From a virus, in IMG/VR virus record IMGVR_UViG_3300020404_002135, positions 1 to 57,288 of that record: a DNA stretch of 57,288 bases, one strand, 5' to 3'. The position numbers and the translations under genes were made by a program. Positions 52,047 through 57,288 of the stretch are shown in pieces. How positions within the stretch are numbered: position 1 is the stretch's first letter; every line of letters begins with the position of its first letter. Under the pieces are notes generated by a model. The model did not search any database. It saw only the letters and a program-made list of their open reading frames with translations, and had not been told where the DNA came from.

Positions 52047-52424
52047 ATGAAAAATTCAATCCTACTTTCAACAACAGCAGCAATATTACTTTCTGCCACA
52101 CCAAGTTATTCTTCATGGAGACATATAGATCAAACAAAATGTTTTCAAACTAGAGAAGAATATGTACCTGGTAGATTTCGTGATGATGGAAGGTGGTTAA
52201 GAGGATATGTGGTTATAGATCAATTTGAGGTTCCTTGCAAAGATGGAGGAACAGTATATCATCATCCGACACCAGATAGAACACCAGAATGCGATCCAAG
52301 TAAAACTGCAATCGGTGCTATGGGTGGAGGTGCTCTTGGTGCAGGACTAAGTAGAGGGGATGGTCGTTGGTGGGCAATACCACTAGGAGCATTTTTTGGT
52401 GCAAAAACTTATGGATGTGATTAA
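52047..52424 (+). CDS. Exported glycine-zipper protein with signal peptide
   Basis: 125 residues. A signal peptide at 1-22: Lys start, hydrophobic ILLSTTAAILLSA, then PSYSS as a likely cleavage site. The mature part has four Cys and a final hydrophobic Gly-rich GAMGGGALGAGLSRG...WAIPLGAFFGAKTYG stretch (about 90-122), like glycine-zipper (YMGG/17 kDa antigen-type) outer-membrane or periplasmic proteins. No lipobox Cys at the cleavage site. It may act on the cell envelope, for example in lysis or superinfection exclusion; that is inference. Confidence 0.7.
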   Translation: MKNSILLSTTAAILLSATPSYSSWRHIDQTKCFQTREEYVPGRFRDDGRWLRGYVVIDQFEVPCKDGGTVYHHPTPDRTPECDPSKTAIGAMGGGALGAGLSRGDGRWWAIPLGAFFGAKTYGCD

Positions 52425-52426
52425 CA

Positions 52427-52630
52427 ATGATGAATGATTTTTTAGACAATCTTGGAGCAGATCAGTATCAAAAGATGCATAAGACTCCAAAGAAAAAGAA
52501 AGAAAAGGATCCACTATTGGATGAATTGGAAGAACGGATCTTAGAAGGTCCTGTTATCTTTACTCCAGATGAGGAGTTTTTAAAATTAGTTGAAGAAAGA
52601 ACCAAGAAAAAGAATGAGCAAAAAGATTAA
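52427..52630 (+). CDS. Small charged protein, unknown
   Basis: 67 residues, tandem ATG start. Lys/Glu-rich (KMHKTPKKKKEKDPLLDELEERIL; VEERTKKKNEQ). It overlaps the halogenase start by 17 bases. No family recognised. Confidence 0.6.
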   Translation: MMNDFLDNLGADQYQKMHKTPKKKKEKDPLLDELEERILEGPVIFTPDEEFLKLVEERTKKKNEQKD

Positions 52631-54326
52631 GAGTGTATGTATTGTAGGTGGTGGATCATCAGGTTGGATGTCTGCTGCCACATTTGCAACACAACTTCCA
52701 AACATTGACGTTACTATCATTGAGAGTCCAGACTTTCCTATATTGGGAGTTGGAGAAAGCACTCTTGGTGGTATAAAGCATTGGTCTTCATTAATAGGTC
52801 TTGAGGATAAAGATCTGTTAAAAGCAACAGATGGTAGTTACAAGTTAAGTATTAAGTTTACAGATTGGTTAGGGAAAAATACAGGAGGATTTCATTATCC
52901 TTTTGGAGAAGCACAAAGACCTATTGAACAAGTCGGACAAAATGATTGGTGGTTCTTAAAAGGGAATAGAGGTGGTCTTGATAGTAATTCATTTGCACGT
53001 TGCCATTATCCAATAGCTGCAGTTGCAGAGAGAGGTAAAATATCTGAAGATAGTATGGGTAAGACACCTGGTTTTTCATTTGTTCAAGATGTAGCATTTC
53101 ATTTTGATGCAACAGCACTAGGACAATATCTTAAGAAGAAAATATGCTTACCAAAAGGTGTAAAATTAATTGCTTCAACAGTTAAGAAGATTAATACAAA
53201 TGATAATGGAGTAGAGTCTCTAATTCTAGAAAATAAAGAGAAAGTAACTGCTGATTTATACATTGATTGCACTGGTTTTAAGAGTTTACTATTGGAGGGT
53301 GCATTAGGAGTTAAATTCAATAATATTGATACTCTGATTCCAAATAATAAAGCATGGGCAACACATATACCATACACAGATAAGAATAAACAATTACAAC
53401 CATTTACAAATTGTACTGCTCTCAGTAATGGGTGGACATGGGATATACCTCTATGGTCACGCATTGGTGCAGGGTATGTTTATAGTGACAAGTATATTAG
53501 TGATGATGAAGCTCTTAAAGAGTTTAAGGATTATATCAAGACAAAGTACAGTGGTGCTCCATTTGATGATCTTGAATTTAAATCCATTACAATGAGAAAT
53601 GGATTGCATGAAAAAACATGGGAGAAGAATGTAGTTGCGATTGGTTTATCCAGTGGATTTATTGAACCATTAGAAAGTACAGGATTGATGACCACTTATG
53701 AGTGGTTACTATCATTGATCTACACATTACGCAAAGGTTTTGTTAATCAATGGGATAGAGATGCATTTAATTATGCACTTAAAAATATTTTCTATGGACA
53801 CGCAAACTTTGTTGGTATGCATTATGCACTAAGTCCAAGAAATGATACTCCATATTGGCAGGACATAACAGAGAAAGTTAGAATTGATCCAACAGTTAAT
53901 AATTCATTGAACTATGAAACTGATATGGGAGAAAATCTTGAATTACTCTACTATGCTACCTCTGCATACAAATATCATCAGTTTAGGGAGGGTAGTGCAG
54001 GATTCCAGTGTATTGCTGCAGGAATGAATTATTCTCCAATTGATGCAAAGATGCATAGTTCATTAGGAAAGTTAAAAGGATTTGACCCAGATATGCATTG
54101 CGATAGATTACAGGAATTGTATAGTGAAACTGAAAAGAAATATATAAGTTATGCAAATAGTTGCCCTTCATTATATGAATACCTATCTAAGAATATTCAC
54201 GAAAGTAAAAACGACTTTACTTTCATTGGTACAGATAAGGAGGTTCCGAAGCAAGTCTATAACACCATGCCAGAACGTGTCAAGAGAAAAGTTGCAAAAC
54301 CAAAAGGTTTTGTCACCTATGAATGA
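52614..54326 (+). CDS. Flavin-dependent tryptophan-halogenase-like enzyme (copy 2)
   Basis: 570 residues from the ATG at 52614. FAD-binding GGGSSG at 12-17, GVGES at 45-49, catalytic Lys77 in YKLSIKFTDW, W274-T-W276-D-I-P, and GFIEPLESTG at 348-357 with Glu354, so all key residues of PrnA/RebH-type halogenases are kept. It is longer than copy 1 by inserts after about 85 and at the C-terminus and looks distant from it, so the two are not a recent duplication. It sits among 2OG oxygenases. Substrate unknown; VirX1 of cyanophage Syn10 is a possible relative. Confidence 0.9.
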   Translation: MSKKIKSVCIVGGGSSGWMSAATFATQLPNIDVTIIESPDFPILGVGESTLGGIKHWSSLIGLEDKDLLKATDGSYKLSIKFTDWLGKNTGGFHYPFGEAQRPIEQVGQNDWWFLKGNRGGLDSNSFARCHYPIAAVAERGKISEDSMGKTPGFSFVQDVAFHFDATALGQYLKKKICLPKGVKLIASTVKKINTNDNGVESLILENKEKVTADLYIDCTGFKSLLLEGALGVKFNNIDTLIPNNKAWATHIPYTDKNKQLQPFTNCTALSNGWTWDIPLWSRIGAGYVYSDKYISDDEALKEFKDYIKTKYSGAPFDDLEFKSITMRNGLHEKTWEKNVVAIGLSSGFIEPLESTGLMTTYEWLLSLIYTLRKGFVNQWDRDAFNYALKNIFYGHANFVGMHYALSPRNDTPYWQDITEKVRIDPTVNNSLNYETDMGENLELLYYATSAYKYHQFREGSAGFQCIAAGMNYSPIDAKMHSSLGKLKGFDPDMHCDRLQELYSETEKKYISYANSCPSLYEYLSKNIHESKNDFTFIGTDKEVPKQVYNTMPERVKRKVAKPKGFVTYE

Positions 54327-54513
54327 TAAAGAAATCGAAGAATTTATTGAACTATTAAAAGATTACATGATTAAATCAGAAATTGAGATTATTAAGTGGA
54401 AACAAAGACAAGAATACTTTAAAGGTCTTGCTCAACATGGCGACTACTTAGAAAAGGAATCTGCCAAGATGGAGGTTACAGTTGATTATTATATTGATGA
54501 GTTCCTTGTCTAA
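54319..54513 (+). CDS. Small helical protein, unknown
   Basis: 64 residues, overlaps the halogenase by 8 bases. Two helices, charged (IEEFIELLKDYM; EIIKWKQRQEYFKGLAQH). No family recognised. It closes the halogenase unit before a promoter. Confidence 0.65.
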   Translation: MNDKEIEEFIELLKDYMIKSEIEIIKWKQRQEYFKGLAQHGDYLEKESAKMEVTVDYYIDEFLV

Positions 54514-54534
54514 ATCATTTTTTTGTGCTATACT
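54506..54534 (+). promoter_or_regulatory. Sigma70 promoter with extended -10
   Basis: TTGTCT (54506-54511, 4 of 6), 17 bases, TATACT (54529-54534) preceded by TGC. The T tract at 54518-54524 lies in the spacer. It precedes the oxygenase gene with the TTG start. Confidence 0.7.
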
Positions 54535-54556
54535 AACCATATTCGGAGGTGCATAA

Positions 54557-55381
54557 TTGGAATCTAATAATTTTAGATCATGGAATAGCGATGTGAAAGT
54601 TCCTACTGGTCAACCCGAAGGTGGGTTTACCATTAATACAGGAATCACTGAAATACATAATGAAAGACCTGTACGCTCCGAAGATCCAGACACACTGGCA
54701 ACAGAGAAAAAGGATATCAAAGTTACCGATAGGGATATTGGTGTTCTTTTTCCTTCATTACTTTTTAAATCAAGAGTTGATGATGAAGACTTCATTGACG
54801 ATACTGTTAAAAAAGTATTGGACATGGCAAAGAGAGATGATGCAGGAAGTTGTGCAGGAAATCCAAAAGATCCTTTGGGTTGGTATAGTTATGATAATCT
54901 TCATCAAGCAGAGGGTTTTGAATTAGTTCATGACTTTCTACTGAATGAGGCAGCTGCAGTCTTCGCATATCATGATTTTAAAGTGGATGAAGTCTACCTA
55001 ACTTCAATGTGGGCAAATGTAGGATATAAACCAGAGTATTGCCACATGAATCATACTCATCCAAATTCAATATTCAGTGGAGTATGGCATATAAGTGTAC
55101 CAAATATAGGGACACCCTATGCTCAAACTACAACTTTTAGTGATCCAAGAGCTGGAGCAAGAGTTATTGAACCAAATGTTAACAAAAACTTTGCTGCTCA
55201 TAACTCAGGCACAGTTTCTCCTATTGTAAATAAAGGTAGTTTGTTTTTATTTCCATCGTGGTTGCCACATGGAGTACAACAATCACATGAACCTTATAGT
55301 GTTCCTCGCATTACTATTTCATTTAATGCGATGATGACAGGAGAAATCACAACACGCACCGCACCAATTAAATTTACTTAA
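54557..55381 (+). CDS. Fe(II)/2OG-type oxygenase (TIGR02466-like)
   Basis: 274 residues with a TTG start six bases after CGGAGGT (54544-54550), which decides the start. After a ~70-residue disordered lead, the core shows HMNHTHPNSIFSGVWHIS (HxH plus PNS), TFSDPRAG, FPSWLPHGVQ (distal His) and PRITISFN (Arg), the order of the TIGR02466 / 2OG-FeII_Oxy_5 family. Substrate unknown. Confidence 0.85.
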   Translation: MESNNFRSWNSDVKVPTGQPEGGFTINTGITEIHNERPVRSEDPDTLATEKKDIKVTDRDIGVLFPSLLFKSRVDDEDFIDDTVKKVLDMAKRDDAGSCAGNPKDPLGWYSYDNLHQAEGFELVHDFLLNEAAAVFAYHDFKVDEVYLTSMWANVGYKPEYCHMNHTHPNSIFSGVWHISVPNIGTPYAQTTTFSDPRAGARVIEPNVNKNFAAHNSGTVSPIVNKGSLFLFPSWLPHGVQQSHEPYSVPRITISFNAMMTGEITTRTAPIKFT

Positions 55382-55385
55382 AACT

Positions 55386-55553
55386 ATGGCTGGAGTTAAA
55401 AAATGGCGAATCATCCAAAATACAACAATGGGATGGTTTGATGTACAAGAACCAAATTGCTCAGATCTTACAAAAGAAGCATGTAAGGTTAGATTAGAAC
55501 AACTGATGAATGAAGGATTTAATCCAAACGATTTGAAAGCAGTTCCCCACTAA
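55386..55553 (+). CDS. Small protein, unknown
   Basis: 55 residues, four bases after the oxygenase stop. WRIIQNTTMGWFDVQEPNCSDLTKEAC starts with a beta hairpin, then a helix with two Cys. Small conserved-looking; function unknown. Confidence 0.65.
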   Translation: MAGVKKWRIIQNTTMGWFDVQEPNCSDLTKEACKVRLEQLMNEGFNPNDLKAVPH

Positions 55554-55559
55554 CAACCG

Positions 55560-55931
55560 ATGGCAGAAGAGGAATACATTCCAGAAGTCAATGACTATGT
55601 AATCTGGACAAATGATCTTGGGACAATCGATAAAGGATGGGTTTACTGGAAAGGTGAACCTGTCGATAATGAAAAAAGAAAGAAGTTTGGGTGGAGACCA
55701 CTTCAGAACTATATTACCATTGAAACTGGTATACGAGATAAACCTGATTGTGAGTATGACAAAAACAACCCACACAAACACATTCATATTTTAGTCTGTT
55801 GCTATGAACATCAATGGCATCAACTTCAGTTTGTCAAGAAACGCAAGAGTAAGCATGACCAACAAATTGTACAAGAGTCCACTCATATGTACTATAACGA
55901 ACCAAAAGAGAATCATAGCAGAGAGTCATGA
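55560..55931 (+). CDS. Cyanophage conserved protein, unknown
   Basis: 123 residues. IPEVNDYVIWTNDLG with KGWVYW suggests a small beta barrel, then ITIETGIRDKPDCEYDKNNPHKHIHILVCCYEHQWHQLQFVKKR, a His/Cys-rich stretch (about 72-105) I associate with a recurring cyanophage protein. Possible metal binding. It overlaps the next oxygenase by 4 bases. Confidence 0.65.
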   Translation: MAEEEYIPEVNDYVIWTNDLGTIDKGWVYWKGEPVDNEKRKKFGWRPLQNYITIETGIRDKPDCEYDKNNPHKHIHILVCCYEHQWHQLQFVKKRKSKHDQQIVQESTHMYYNEPKENHSRES

Positions 55932-56539
55932 GACATACGATATTTCCTGTATCATATTATCAAGGACAACTTGAGAATAATGAAAGGTTGAAGCAGGACT
56001 TGCTACCTTTTATTAATTCGACCAAGAGAACGTTGACTCCACCAGAAGGATGGTTGACCACAAAAATTACGACGAGTCATGAAAGAGACGACATTAATCG
56101 GTTTTTCATGTCTCAAACAGAACTACAGAGACAGTATCATAATTTAATTAAAACTTTCTTCGATAACAAGTTTGAAGTGGAGGTGGACGAATGTTGGTAT
56201 AATTGTTATGAGGATGAAGAATATCAGGAGTCGCACAATCATATTGGCGATCCTTTAGATCCAAATCATTTTGCATGTGTTCATTTTCTATGTTATGATA
56301 AGAAGGTGCATAGTCCATTAACCTTTACGGATCCGATGGGCATCATTCGATCTCATTCATTAGAGTTCGATTCGCACAACTATGAGGAAATCTTCTCTCC
56401 TGACATTAATGAGGGAGATTTGATTATGTTTCCTTCATATCTGATGCATGAGGTTAAGGCAAATAAACCTACGCCTGGCAATCCACGTATCTCAATCGCA
56501 TTTAACTTTGCAGTTACTTCTTACAATTCAGTTCGATAA
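55928..56539 (+). CDS. Fe(II)/2OG-type oxygenase
   Basis: 203 residues. CWYNCYEDEEYQESHNHIGDPL (HxH), FTDPMG, GDLIMFPSYLMHEV (distal His) and PRISIAFNFA (Arg) show the double-stranded beta-helix oxygenase fold of the TIGR02466-like type. It overlaps its neighbours by 4 and 1 bases. Confidence 0.8.
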   Translation: MRHTIFPVSYYQGQLENNERLKQDLLPFINSTKRTLTPPEGWLTTKITTSHERDDINRFFMSQTELQRQYHNLIKTFFDNKFEVEVDECWYNCYEDEEYQESHNHIGDPLDPNHFACVHFLCYDKKVHSPLTFTDPMGIIRSHSLEFDSHNYEEIFSPDINEGDLIMFPSYLMHEVKANKPTPGNPRISIAFNFAVTSYNSVR

Positions 56540-57036
56540 TGGATTTTATCTATGGAAAAGATGTTCCGATTCATATTCGGGACGATTGGTTGAAACAAAC
56601 AGAACAAGAGAACATCTATCGATATTGCCAGCTTGCTTCTTACACTTATGGAGAACAGGATGAAACTGATCTTGCTCCAACTGGATTAAGTGCAGAGATC
56701 AAGTCCTCTGAATTAATATATCGCTTTTTGTTTGAGAAGACACAACCCATTGTGCCAGATCTTTGTCTGGTTCGCATGTATGTAAATTTATTTGCACCGA
56801 ATGAAGTTCCATACTATCATACAGACGCAGATCAGGGAACAACCTTTCTCTATTATCCACACACAGAGATGTGGACACCAAACTTTCTAGGACAGACAGA
56901 GTTCTATGTGAACAATCGATCCTACATGGTGTCACCAGAACCAAATCGATTAGTCTTCTTCAATGCAGAGATTCTACATCGAGCAACATCCTTTCGCAAC
57001 AAACACCGATTCACAGTCGCACTTAAATATGAGTAA
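56539..57036 (+). CDS. Fe(II)/2OG-type oxygenase with atypical codon use
   Basis: 165 residues. VPYYHTDADQG (HxD), NAEILHRATSF (distal His) and KHRFTVALKY (Arg) give the iron and cosubstrate residues. All nine Arg codons are CGN, whereas the rest of the window uses mostly AGA for Arg, so it may be a recent arrival or differently selected. Overlaps the next gene by 8 bases. Confidence 0.8.
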   Translation: MDFIYGKDVPIHIRDDWLKQTEQENIYRYCQLASYTYGEQDETDLAPTGLSAEIKSSELIYRFLFEKTQPIVPDLCLVRMYVNLFAPNEVPYYHTDADQGTTFLYYPHTEMWTPNFLGQTEFYVNNRSYMVSPEPNRLVFFNAEILHRATSFRNKHRFTVALKYE

Positions 57037-57277
57037 AAGAAAACCATTTGAACCTATTTCAGAAATCAATCCCTTAGATTTCGAGACATATAACTTAGAC
57101 GGAACATTATGGGAACCAGGCGAGTACCCAGATGATAAACCCAAGTTTACTTTTACATACGAAGATCATACAGTCGGCAAGACTCCGTATCCAAAGCATA
57201 CCTTATATGTTTACGGTAAAGAAACGATGCTTAACGTTATGGAACACTTCGATGGTTATTCATATACTATACAGTAA
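57029..57277 (+). CDS. Small protein, unknown
   Basis: 82 residues. Mostly beta-type with Pro and Asp, two Tyr/Phe-rich stretches (FETYNLDGTLWEP; FTFTYEDHTVGKTPYPKHTLYVYG) and a short helix. Complete within the window. No family recognised. Confidence 0.65.
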   Translation: MSKRKPFEPISEINPLDFETYNLDGTLWEPGEYPDDKPKFTFTYEDHTVGKTPYPKHTLYVYGKETMLNVMEHFDGYSYTIQ

Positions 57278-57288
57278 TTCTATATCTT

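Noticed and set aside
1-57288. tRNA genes, psbA, hli, integrase and transposase genes
   Set aside because: None was recognised by motif or cloverleaf-like pattern; absence is only as good as a reading by eye.

Overview
The window is a contiguous piece of a large, AT-rich, T4-like myovirus infecting marine cyanobacteria (Synechococcus/Prochlorococcus-type cyanophage). The evidence is a T4-type replication, late-transcription and baseplate set (gp33, gp59, gp32, gp53, gp48, gp4, gp26, gp27-like and gp5-like genes) beside host-derived cyanobacterial genes: cp12, ho1, cpeT and a DUF1825 gene. Genes are packed with start/stop overlaps. I see no tRNA, integrase, insertion sequence or CRISPR array, and no gene-free stretch longer than 300 bases.

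Layout. 1-5.6 kb: nucleotide and DNA metabolism plus late-transcription genes (thyX, phoH, a RecB/Cas4-like exonuclease, gp33, gp59, DUF1825, gp32), ending at a hairpin terminator shared by convergent genes. 5.7-8.1 kb, minus strand: gp53, gp48, one unknown, gp4. 8.2-17.4 kb: tube initiator-like protein, gp26, a gp51-sized protein, two tape-measure-like proteins, a gp27-like hub, and a gp5-like hub whose beta-helix spike appears to be a separate gene. 17.4-37.5 kb: very large fibre and adhesin genes (collagen-like, DUF1565-like, S74-chaperone and glycine-rich types), interrupted by two small genes with their own host-type promoter and by a flavin-dependent halogenase. 37.5-46.7 kb: zinc ribbon protein, helicase, orphan DNA methyltransferase, sugar genes, the photosynthesis genes cpeT, ho1 and cp12, and many micro-genes. 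46.7-50.4 kb: a structured RNA leader, then a helicase-methyltransferase whose catalytic domain is split over two genes in swapped order. 50.4-57.3 kb: five Fe(II)/2-oxoglutarate-type oxygenases (a sixth lies at 42.3 kb), a second halogenase, and an exported glycine-zipper protein.

Regulation can be read from the DNA. Host-type promoters, mostly with an extended -10 (TGnTATAAT), precede several DNA-metabolism and accessory genes; TATAAATA-like T4 late boxes precede structural genes and also cp12. At three loci the -35 of a new promoter lies inside the hairpin that would end the preceding transcript.

Strongest candidates for something undescribed: the split, order-swapped adenine methyltransferase fused to a helicase (46889-50409) with its structured leader; the pairing of two halogenases with a set of oxygenases; and the fused terminator-promoter elements. 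Function calls rest on motifs and family memory only; no search was run.
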